Of a stretch of DNA of 64,000 nucleotides, positions 25,913-32,676 are shown piece by piece (position 1 is the first letter of the stretch; each line of letters opens with the position of its first letter). This stretch comes from Paracoccus aestuariivivens (GTDB taxonomy: Bacteria > Pseudomonadota > Alphaproteobacteria > Rhodobacterales > Rhodobacteraceae). A program made the translations under genes and the position numbers. The notes under the pieces were generated by a model, which saw only the letters and a list, made by a program, of their open reading frames with translations, did not search any database and had not been told where the DNA came from. Where the stretch lies: contig NZ_WMIE01000004.1 in the NCBI RefSeq assembly GCF_009711225.1, positions 186,001-250,000 on the forward strand, written 5' to 3'.

Positions 25913-27054
25913 CAGAAATCCGTGGCGATCAGCGCAGGGAACTTGGACAGCCCCTCGAATTCACCCGCCTTGGTCAAAGTGACCTCACCATCGGCTTCGG
26001 TATATTCATAGCGGGTGAAGTTGCCTTCTTCCGACGCGGCGAACAGCACCGGAACATCGCCTTTGCTGGCCGTCAGGGTGTTTTCGTGATGCGCCTCGGA
26101 ACGGCCGACCAGTTTCTTGCTGGCAAGATCGTAGGTCCAGATTTCGCGCGCCGGATCTTTGTGCGAGCCCTCTTTCGCGCCCGAATGCATAAGGACGAAC
26201 AGCTTGCCGGTCGGAGCGTTATAGGCAATCGCCTCGGAGCCACCCGGAGCCCATTTGCCCAGAACACCGTCGGTCATGTTCAGCGTCTCGGTCAGGACCG
26301 GAGCATCGCCGCTGTCGTCAACGAAATACAGGCTGCCCTTGAACGACAAATAGATCAGCTTGCCATCGACCCGCACCGGATTTGCAAACAGCGCATCGGC
26401 ATCGGGATCAAAGATCTTTTCGGATTTCGCCGGCTTGCCGAAGGTGCCATCGGCCGCCCAAGTGTAGCTTGCCAGAGTGCCATCGCCACAGATCGTGGTG
26501 AATTTCATTCCCGTAGCGGGGATGGCGGTCCAGCAACCGGGCGTCGGGATTTCAGCGATGGCCTTTTCGGCCTTCAGGTCGATGACCGAAATCGAGGTCG
26601 CGGGCGTCGCATTCTGCGCCAGCAGGTAGGACTCATCGTCGCTTAGGGCGAACAGGGCCGGCTGGGTTTCGACATGGGCCAGTTTGGTCGGAATCTCGAA
26701 CTCGCGCTTGCGCGACAGAGTCGCCACATCCCACTCATGCAGCACCGCCGTGACCGGACCATAGGTAAAGCGCTGCATATAGATCGAGCCGGTGTAAAGC
26801 GACTTGCCATCCTTGCTCAGCACCATCTGCGCGGTGGTGCCCGCGCCCATATTGCCCTTCATTTTCAGATCACCATCGGCGCCAAGAACGTCAATCGTGC
26901 TGGCACCGTTCCAGGATTGGTCCATCACCAGGACATTGGGGCCCTCGGCAATCCTTTCCTCGACCTTCAGGGTCTCGGGCGTAAAGGTTTCTTGCGCAAC
27001 TGCGGGCAGGGCAAGGCTTGCCAGAAAGATTGGCAGGACCGTGCTGGATTTCAT
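25912..27054 (-). CDS. aauB: TTQ amine dehydrogenase large (heavy) subunit
   Basis: A 380-residue periplasmic beta-propeller subunit with a Sec signal peptide (MKSSTVLPIFLASLALPAVAQ). The ATG at 27054 has AGGAG 8 bases upstream, so the longer frame to 27114 is rejected. Segments NATPATSISVIDL, GCWTAIP, TICGDGTLASY and MHSGAKEGSHKDPAREIW match the aromatic amine dehydrogenase large subunit better than the MADH one, which lacks these forms. It holds the two TTQ small subunits and shapes the substrate channel. It is the first gene of the six-gene minus-strand cluster B-E-D-A-cyt-cyt. No mauF precedes it. Confidence 0.88.
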   Translation of the reverse strand: MKSSTVLPIFLASLALPAVAQETFTPETLKVEERIAEGPNVLVMDQSWNGASTIDVLGADGDLKMKGNMGAGTTAQMVLSKDGKSLYTGSIYMQRFTYGPVTAVLHEWDVATLSRKREFEIPTKLAHVETQPALFALSDDESYLLAQNATPATSISVIDLKAEKAIAEIPTPGCWTAIPATGMKFTTICGDGTLASYTWAADGTFGKPAKSEKIFDPDADALFANPVRVDGKLIYLSFKGSLYFVDDSGDAPVLTETLNMTDGVLGKWAPGGSEAIAYNAPTGKLFVLMHSGAKEGSHKDPAREIWTYDLASKKLVGRSEAHHENTLTASKGDVPVLFAASEEGNFTRYEYTEADGEVTLTKAGEFEGLSKFPALIATDF

Positions 27055-27274
27055 TTTGAAAACTCCTGGGATTAACTGTCGTCGATCCAAATCAGCCAAT
27101 TCCGGGATTTGCACGAGGGACCGATATCAACCGTTACGCGCAATCTCAAAATGCATGCAAAATCGCTGCACTGCGCAAACTAAAGGCAAAAACAATCGAT
27201 TAAAGGTCATATCTCAGCACGCATCGCCCCGTGCCAAGACTGACAAAGCCCCACCTAGAAGCAGCACATAGGGC

Positions 27275-27308
27275 GTCAGGGACGCAACTCAAGCAGTCCC
27301 GCCCTGAC
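27275..27308 (-). terminator. Possible hairpin downstream of the VapC gene
   Basis: GTCAGGG (27275-27281) pairs with CCCTGAC (27302-27308), with additional GGA/TCC pairing inside. It lies about 24 bases after the vapC stop on the minus strand and lacks a clear T run. The rest of the gap 27055-27274 is AT-rich and should hold the amine dehydrogenase promoter; no defined operator was recognised. Confidence 0.3.
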
Positions 27309-27331
27309 ACCCGCAATCTGTTGAGGGCAGG

Positions 27332-27739
27332 CTAAGCCGTCGCTTCCCGAACCTCGGTCATGCCTGCGGAACTGACGGCTTTGCGGTCGAAACTCAGCGT
27401 CATGTGGCAACCCGCGTCACGCGCCGCCAGAGCGATCATGTGATCCGAGAACCCTGCCCCGCCCTTGCGATACCGCTCGTTTGCCAACCCTACCCGGTCA
27501 GGCGTTTCAACCACCAGTTCGCGACTGGCAAGCAATCCGTCTATCGCCTCGCAGATATCGTAGCGCGGCAGGCCGTAGGCACGTTCGAGGACCCAGACCA
27601 GTTCGATCATGACCTCGCGCGAAAGATAGCCGGGGACATCCGGCGTCAAGGTCGCGAATACCGCCTTGGCCATCTCTCCTTGGCGCTGATGGTCTTGCGT
27701 TAGGTAGCGGACCAGCACATTCGTGTCGATGCCGATCAT
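27332..27739 (-). CDS. VapC-type PIN-domain toxin
   Basis: A 135-residue PIN-domain RNase. It opens MIGIDTNVLVRYLTQD with the first metal-binding Asp5; a second acidic residue lies in REVMIELVWVLE and the C-terminal acidic cluster in GFSDHMIALAARDAG and SFDRKAV. It overlaps the antitoxin gene by 4 bases, the usual coupled layout. Such toxins cleave tRNA or rRNA; the target here is unknown. Confidence 0.9.
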   Translation of the reverse strand: MIGIDTNVLVRYLTQDHQRQGEMAKAVFATLTPDVPGYLSREVMIELVWVLERAYGLPRYDICEAIDGLLASRELVVETPDRVGLANERYRKGGAGFSDHMIALAARDAGCHMTLSFDRKAVSSAGMTEVREATA

Positions 27740-27975
27740 GCCTTCGCGGCACCCTCGGCAATCGCGCGGTCCATATCGTCGATCGAAACCGGACGTTGCC
27801 CCTTGCGTTGCAGAAGTCCGGCAAGCTCGGCAACCGGTCTGGTCCGCATCAACCGCACCTGTCCGTCATCCAGAATGACATAGCGCAGGCGGTCGCCCGG
27901 CTCCAGATCCAGCGCCTGCCGGACAATCTTGGGCAAGGTCGTCTGACCTTTGATCGTGATGGTCGATTCAGACAT
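27736..27975 (-). CDS. AbrB/VapB-type antitoxin
   Basis: A 79-residue protein with a swapped-hairpin AbrB DNA-binding domain: TITIKGQTTLPKIVRQALDLEPGDRLRYVI. The C-terminal tail (RPVSIDDMDRAIAEGAAKA) probably wraps the toxin. It comes first in the pair and probably represses its own promoter. The upstream gap 27976-28139 contains the promoters of this pair and of the divergent glycosyltransferase gene. Confidence 0.88.
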   Translation of the reverse strand: MSESTITIKGQTTLPKIVRQALDLEPGDRLRYVILDDGQVRLMRTRPVAELAGLLQRKGQRPVSIDDMDRAIAEGAAKA

Positions 27976-28139
27976 GACAATGCAATCCTGCTTTTCTCAT
28001 TGCAATTTAAGCCCGCCCCTTACTTCTTGCAAGAACTCATCCACCCGCGTGGTTCAACCGAAAACGCCGCTTGACTATTGAAAGCAATCAAGCAGGCTCA
28101 CGCAAAACAACGCCCAATCCATCCAGAAACGGAACCCAC

Positions 28140-28838
28140 ATGGCGGACCTGACAGTTTTCATCGGCTGGGACTCTCGTGAAGACATAGCCTACCAAGTGG
28201 CGAAGCGATCGTTGCTGGAACACGCTTCGATCGAAGTCGATGTCCAGCCCATCAAGCTGACGGAACTGGTCGACAAGGGCGTTTATACCCGCGCCGTGGA
28301 CCCGTTGGCCTCGACCGAATTCACCTATTCCCGTTTCTTCACGCCTTGGCTGGCAGGCTATCAGGGCTGGGCGCTGTTCTGCGATTGCGACTTCCTGTTC
28401 TTCGGCGATGTAGCCAAACTGCTGGCATATTGCGATGACAGCAAAGCGGTCTGCTGCGTTCACCATGACTACACACCGAAAGCCGGTGTCAAAATGGACG
28501 GCAAGATCCAGACCAACTACCCGCGAAAAAACTGGTCGTCATTCATGCTGTTCAACTGCGCGCACCCGTCGACCCGCAGCCTGACGCCCGATGTCATCAA
28601 TGCCGAAAGCGGAGCCTATCTGCACCGTTTGCAATGGGCGCAAGATAGCGAAATCGGCGAAATCCCCGAGACGTGGAACTGGCTCGAGGGCTGGAGCGAG
28701 AAACCGGAGAACGGCACTCCGGACGCGGTCCACTACACCAATGGCGGACCTTGGTTCAAAGATTGGCAGAATGTCGAATACGCGGATATCTGGATCAGAA
28801 ATGCGCTGTCAATCGACCCCAAATTCAAGCCGATCTAG
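28140..28838 (+). CDS. Glycosyltransferase, GT8-like
   Basis: A 232-residue cytosolic protein starting MADLTVFIGWDSREDIAYQV. A DxD-type metal site appears as FCDCDFLFFGD near residue 80. SSFMLFNCAHPSTR near 136 and the ending VHYTNGGPWFKDW are typical of GT8-like or LPS/capsule sugar transferases. No membrane helix is seen. The ATG at 28140 is preferred to an upstream in-frame GTG/ATG frame because the homology starts there. It is the first gene of a small glycan-type island. Acceptor and donor are unknown. Confidence 0.75.
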   Translation: MADLTVFIGWDSREDIAYQVAKRSLLEHASIEVDVQPIKLTELVDKGVYTRAVDPLASTEFTYSRFFTPWLAGYQGWALFCDCDFLFFGDVAKLLAYCDDSKAVCCVHHDYTPKAGVKMDGKIQTNYPRKNWSSFMLFNCAHPSTRSLTPDVINAESGAYLHRLQWAQDSEIGEIPETWNWLEGWSEKPENGTPDAVHYTNGGPWFKDWQNVEYADIWIRNALSIDPKFKPI

Positions 28839-28839
28839 G

Positions 28840-29583
28840 CTAACCCCCTGTCCACAGCGGCAATCCGGTCGCCTCGGCAACCGGATGATCTGCGGTAAAG
28901 ACCGGATAGCCCCGTGCCGCAAACAACTGCATCGCCTCAAGATCCGGTCCGGTATGCAGGCGCGCCAGCCCTATCGCATTGTAGCCGTGCCCCGAGGATA
29001 AAGGGTTGATTCCGGTCAGGATCACTTTTTCAGCGCCGCTGACCAAAGAAAGCGCCGCTGCCACGATGCCGTTTGACCATTTGGTGTCAGCTTCCAATTC
29101 GAGGTTAAGCTTGCCGGTCGCCTTGTGCATCAGAGCGACCCTCTCATATCGGCTCATCAGGCGAAGCTGGTCATAGCGATAGTCGAAGCTGATCAGGCCA
29201 TGCTTGAGCCGGTCCAGATCATGCCGCCAATGCAACATATAGAGCAGCCCCGTGCTTTGGCCTCGCAAGACCCGCCTGACCTCAAGCGCGTTCGGGTTCT
29301 GGCCTTCGATCTGGTTGAACTGCATCAGTGTCACATCGGGCGTCTCGATCAGCCAATTCCGCGCGGCGATCTGCGAGGCATTGATCGTAATCACACGAAA
29401 CCCCGCATCCCATTCTGCCGGTCGGGTCGAGAACGGTGCCGAACCAACGACGACCGCAGTCCTGCCCTGCAAGACCGGACCCAGATCGGGTATCCGGGGC
29501 GCTGTCAGCCGGTATTTCGCTAACCGATAAAGATAGCGTCTGGCACGCGCCAAGTCTTCCAATCGAGCCGCAACTGATACCAT
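28840..29583 (-). CDS. Hypothetical protein, possible sialyltransferase-like or DUF115-like fold
   Basis: A 247-residue protein I do not firmly recognise. A basic N-terminal 40 residues are followed by a Rossmann-like opening GRTAVVVGSAPFSTRPAEWDA and VITINASQIAA, then ETPDVTLMQF and late motifs WSNGIVAAALSLVSGAEKVILTGINPLSSG. This gs-P...N-S...D...TG arrangement resembles small GT29/DUF115-like proteins that handle nucleotide sugars. It is on the minus strand, tail-to-tail with the preceding transferase (one base between stop codons), inside the glycan island. Confidence 0.5.
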   Translation of the reverse strand: MVSVAARLEDLARARRYLYRLAKYRLTAPRIPDLGPVLQGRTAVVVGSAPFSTRPAEWDAGFRVITINASQIAARNWLIETPDVTLMQFNQIEGQNPNALEVRRVLRGQSTGLLYMLHWRHDLDRLKHGLISFDYRYDQLRLMSRYERVALMHKATGKLNLELEADTKWSNGIVAAALSLVSGAEKVILTGINPLSSGHGYNAIGLARLHTGPDLEAMQLFAARGYPVFTADHPVAEATGLPLWTGG

Positions 29584-29644
29584 TTGGTTTACCCGAGAAG
29601 TTGTGCCTATTCTAACGAAAGGAATTGGTTAAGGCAGCAAGGCA

Positions 29645-30595
29645 ATGGATATCGCCGGACCGGAGGCAGATTTTGCAATCGTCACCTGCGCCGACCACAA
29701 GATGCTTCCCGCAGCCTGCTGTTCGTTGCTTTCCGCCCATGCCAACCTAACTTGCCCGGCACGATTTGTCCTTGTCGCGCTGGACCTGACCAAAGACGAT
29801 TCCGACGCTGTGGCCAAGTTCGGACAAAAGCACGGAATTGGCATTGAACTGCATCCCTTTGCAAGCGACCAGCTTCCCGACATGACAAGCGGACGCTGGC
29901 CCAAAGCGGTTCTGGCCCGCCTGTTCTTGGACCACGTTATCTTTGATAAAATCAACAGGTTACTTTATCTGGATGCCGATACCTTGGTGGCCCGTTCGGT
30001 CGAGCCGCTTCGCAGCATTGACCTTCGGGGACGTTATGTGGCTGCGGTCGATGATTTCATCATGGCATTCCCCAAAAAACTTCAGTCGCGACGGGACGCA
30101 ATCGGCCTGCGCTCGGGCAGCAGCTATTTCAACTCTGGCGTGATGCTTTTCGATTGGCCGGCAAGTCTGGCAGCTTCGGTCCTGCAGACGGCAAGGGACA
30201 ACATCGCGGATCGGTCGGAGAATTATCACGCAACCGATCAGGATGCGCTGAACGCGGCACTCGAGGGTAAGTGGCTTCGACTTGATCCGACGTGGAACGT
30301 GCAGACCGGATTTCTTCCCAGCATTCAGACACCCGCGATCCTGCATTTCACGGGGCGTAGAAAACCATGGCAGGCCGGAGCGTCTTGGCAACATCGGTCC
30401 TATTCGAAAATCTACCGCGATTATCTGGAAGGAACCCGTTGGGAAAGCACCTGCCGCAAACCGGGTTTGGGCCGCAATATGGCCAACCTTGCGCTTTACC
30501 TAGGCAAGCGGCTGGAAAATCTCAGAAAGTCCCGTTCCCTGAGACAATACCTCGAGGAATGTCGAAAATATGCCCGGAGCGACAAGCTTGACTGA
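29645..30595 (+). CDS. Glycosyltransferase family 8 protein
   Basis: A 316-residue protein with clear GT8 signatures: the DxD motif LLYLDADTLVARSVEPL near residue 110, YFNSGVMLFDW near 161, the DQDALNAAL motif near 197 and the C-terminal ILHFTGRRKPW near 230. The enzyme is retaining and metal-dependent in this family, usually transferring glucose or galactose to LPS or other surface glycans. The C-terminal 70 residues are basic and helix-like. It overlaps the next gene by 26 bases, implying co-expression. Confidence 0.88.
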   Translation: MDIAGPEADFAIVTCADHKMLPAACCSLLSAHANLTCPARFVLVALDLTKDDSDAVAKFGQKHGIGIELHPFASDQLPDMTSGRWPKAVLARLFLDHVIFDKINRLLYLDADTLVARSVEPLRSIDLRGRYVAAVDDFIMAFPKKLQSRRDAIGLRSGSSYFNSGVMLFDWPASLAASVLQTARDNIADRSENYHATDQDALNAALEGKWLRLDPTWNVQTGFLPSIQTPAILHFTGRRKPWQAGASWQHRSYSKIYRDYLEGTRWESTCRKPGLGRNMANLALYLGKRLENLRKSRSLRQYLEECRKYARSDKLD

Positions 30596-31448
30596 AAACC
30601 CGGCTAACACGGTCCCTCCGACCGCCGATGCAAGTTCGGATGAATGGCGCAGGCTTTTTGCGGGATATTCGAACATCGTCCTTGTCGCGAATAGCGACGA
30701 TGTCGACCTTGCCGGATTGGAAAGAACCTACCCAGACGATACGTTATTCATATTTTTCAATAAGGTATATAAGGTCCTCGACACGCAATTCCGGCGTCCG
30801 GCGCTACTGGTCAGCCGCAGCGGCATGATGGGGGCCAATATCGTTCATCGCCGCGAAGTCCCCGAAGTTCTGAAATATTTCGATCGGGAAAACTTCCTTG
30901 GCGTCCTGAATATCATCATCGGCAACGGAGAGCGCTTCAGCCCTGCCGAGGCATTTCTGGGCGTACCGGTCAGGCATCTGGATCTGGAAGCGACAATCGC
31001 ACCATTCTATCCCCAAAAAAAATTCCCCACGACCGGCTTCGCTTTATGTGTCTGGCTGACCAAGCTTGGCCATGACGGCAAGATCATCCTTGCGGGTTTT
31101 TCCTCGAAACGTAGCGAGCGCTGGAAGGTCTTCGACGTGCATGACTGGACTTATGAACAGGTCCTGCTGCGCCTGCTGGCACGGAATGGCGATATCGAGA
31201 TCCTCGAGTTGCCCTCTGAAAATCCCTTTGCCGACATCCCCAAACATTTTCCCCAGTTCACGCCATTCGATGTGGCCGTGACGGCGAATGAGGTCCTATC
31301 GGACCGACTGTCAAATCTTGGCACGATCACCGATCGATTGATGTCCGTGACGAAAGTGCTGCGCTATCTGGATAGCTCGTTTCGCAATCTGAGACCCAAG
31401 ACACGCAAGCAGAAATTTCTGGCAGAACAGCAGAAGTCGCGGGAATAG
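30570..31448 (+). CDS. Hypothetical protein with sialyltransferase-like (GT29-like) motifs
   Basis: A 292-residue protein. A Rossmann-like start YSNIVLVANSDDVDLAG is followed by DTLFIFFNKVYKVLD. Central motifs KKFPTTGFALCVWLTKLGHDGKIILAGFSS (around residues 150-180) and VHDWTYEQ resemble small bacterial proteins related to GT29 sialyltransferases, in which a TG and a late His are conserved. The basic C-terminus is rich in Arg/Lys. A TTG at 30588 with CGGAG upstream is an alternative start that reduces the overlap with the GT8 gene. Base composition is more AT-rich than neighbouring operons. Confidence 0.55.
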   Translation: MPGATSLTENPANTVPPTADASSDEWRRLFAGYSNIVLVANSDDVDLAGLERTYPDDTLFIFFNKVYKVLDTQFRRPALLVSRSGMMGANIVHRREVPEVLKYFDRENFLGVLNIIIGNGERFSPAEAFLGVPVRHLDLEATIAPFYPQKKFPTTGFALCVWLTKLGHDGKIILAGFSSKRSERWKVFDVHDWTYEQVLLRLLARNGDIEILELPSENPFADIPKHFPQFTPFDVAVTANEVLSDRLSNLGTITDRLMSVTKVLRYLDSSFRNLRPKTRKQKFLAEQQKSRE

Positions 31449-31529
31449 CTTACAGAAAACATCCGGCAATCGGCTGCGCCAAATCCTCGAACCGGCCGAG
31501 TCGGCTGCATTCCCTTAAACGACCATGCG

Positions 31530-31543
31530 CTGATAAAAATCAG
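31530..31543. promoter_or_regulatory. FNR-like box upstream of the nap operon
   Basis: CTGAT-AAAA-ATCAG is a perfect inverted repeat whose inner TGAT-N4-ATCA equals the FNR/FnrP core; only the outermost base of each half-site differs from TTGAT-N4-ATCAA. It lies about 190 bases before napE in an unusually AT-rich 283-base gap (31449-31731). That gap also has TATAAT near 31589 and a second dyad GAATTAT-GGA-ATAATTC (31619-31635). FnrP/Nnr control of nitrate genes is known in Paracoccus; here it is a sequence match only. Confidence 0.45.
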
Positions 31544-31731
31544 CCTCATTCACAGGCAAACCACCACCCAAAAACGCCATAATTATTCTTATAATCTTCA
31601 ATTTATACCGAAAAACTAGAATTATGGAATAATTCGGCCTCCCATCTTCCGAGGTCAAATTTCCCGTGCTACGGTTAACCGGTACAGGAAGCATTTTCGT
31701 CAGCTCGCCCAATTGCCATGCAAAGGGGAAT

Positions 31732-31932
31732 ATGTTGCCCGACGCTCGCTACGATACCCAGGACACTTCCGTCACATCGGGCCAACGCATCCGCGAATTG
31801 GCGGTTTTTATCCTGCTGGCCTTTGCGATATGGCCAATCCTTTCGGTCGCCTTTGTCGGCGCATACGGTTTCATCATCTGGATCTACCAGATCTTCACCG
31901 GCCCGCCCGGACCGCCCATGCATGGGCACTGA
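31732..31932 (+). CDS. napE: NapE, small membrane protein of periplasmic nitrate reductase
   Basis: A 66-residue single-span protein: RIRELAVFILLAFAIWPILSVAFVGAYGFIIWIYQIFTGPPGPP is the hydrophobic helix with the NapE ending. The ATG at 31732 follows AAAGGGGA; a longer frame from 31666 has no homology. It is the first gene of napEFDABC. The function of NapE is unknown, but it is typical of alphaproteobacterial nap operons. Confidence 0.9.
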   Translation: MLPDARYDTQDTSVTSGQRIRELAVFILLAFAIWPILSVAFVGAYGFIIWIYQIFTGPPGPPMHGH

Positions 31933-31938
31933 CCCGAT

Positions 31939-32433
31939 ATGCCAGCAACCGCCAGCATATCCCGCCGCAATCTACTGAAAGGCCGAACAGTCGCGCCGCC
32001 GTTCCAGCCGCGACCACCCGGCGTTACGCTGGCCTCGGTCGCGTCCTGCACCGGATGCGGCGATTGCGTGACCGCCTGCCCCCAGCAGATTCTGCAGCTT
32101 CGGGACAGCAAGGTCGCTCTGCTGCCCGCATCCGGCGAATGCACCTTTTGCGGTGAATGTGCCGCCGCCTGCCCCGAGCCGGTCTTTACCGAAATTCGTG
32201 TGATGGCCCATGTCGCAACGATCAGCGACGACTGCTTGGCGATGGCCGGAATCACCTGCATGAGTTGCCGCGACGCCTGTCCGGAAGTCGCGATCACGAT
32301 GCGCCCGCGCGTCGGCGGGCCATTCCTACCGGTTCTTGATCGCTCGACATGTACCGGATGCGGAGCATGCATCGCGCCATGCCCCAGCGATGCAATCGGC
32401 TTCATCGAAAGGGAATACGCCGATGAAGGATGA
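31939..32433 (+). CDS. napF: NapF ferredoxin-type protein
   Basis: A 164-residue cytosolic iron-sulfur protein with cysteine groups for about four clusters: CTGCGDCVTACP, CTFCGECAAACP, an irregular CLAMAGITCMSCRDACP and CTGCGACIAPCP. NapF is thought to act on NapA maturation, probably on its [4Fe-4S] centre, before Tat export. It overlaps napD by 11 bases. Confidence 0.93.
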   Translation: MPATASISRRNLLKGRTVAPPFQPRPPGVTLASVASCTGCGDCVTACPQQILQLRDSKVALLPASGECTFCGECAAACPEPVFTEIRVMAHVATISDDCLAMAGITCMSCRDACPEVAITMRPRVGGPFLPVLDRSTCTGCGACIAPCPSDAIGFIEREYADEG

Positions 32434-32671
32434 AGTCTGGCATGTCTCGTCGGCGGTGATCAGCGTCATGCCCGGCGCAATGGATGCCGTCGCGAAACAG
32501 ATCGCCTCGTACGAGAATGTGGAAATTCACGCCCGTGACGAACGACGGCTGGTCGTCACGATCGAAGGCCGCAGCAGCGGCATGCTTGGAGAAACACTGA
32601 CTAGGATCAACCTGATTGACGGGGTTCTTGGGGCCAACATGGTCTTCGAACACGCAGAGAAGGCGGGGTAG
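32423..32671 (+). CDS. napD: NapD chaperone for NapA
   Basis: An 82-residue cytosolic chaperone beginning [23 protein letters not shown] with the NapD pattern (HVSS...V...P...V...I). It binds the NapA twin-arginine leader to control export. The ATG at 32423 lies inside the end of napF; the longer upstream frame is a napF shadow. It ends 5 bases before napA. Confidence 0.9.
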   Translation: MKDEVWHVSSAVISVMPGAMDAVAKQIASYENVEIHARDERRLVVTIEGRSSGMLGETLTRINLIDGVLGANMVFEHAEKAG

Positions 32672-32676
32672 CGCAG

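Noticed and set aside
23314..27054. Calling the cluster a methylamine dehydrogenase (mau) operon
   Set aside because: Subunit motifs look closer to aromatic amine dehydrogenase, and mauF, mauC and mauG are absent. Specificity still needs assay.
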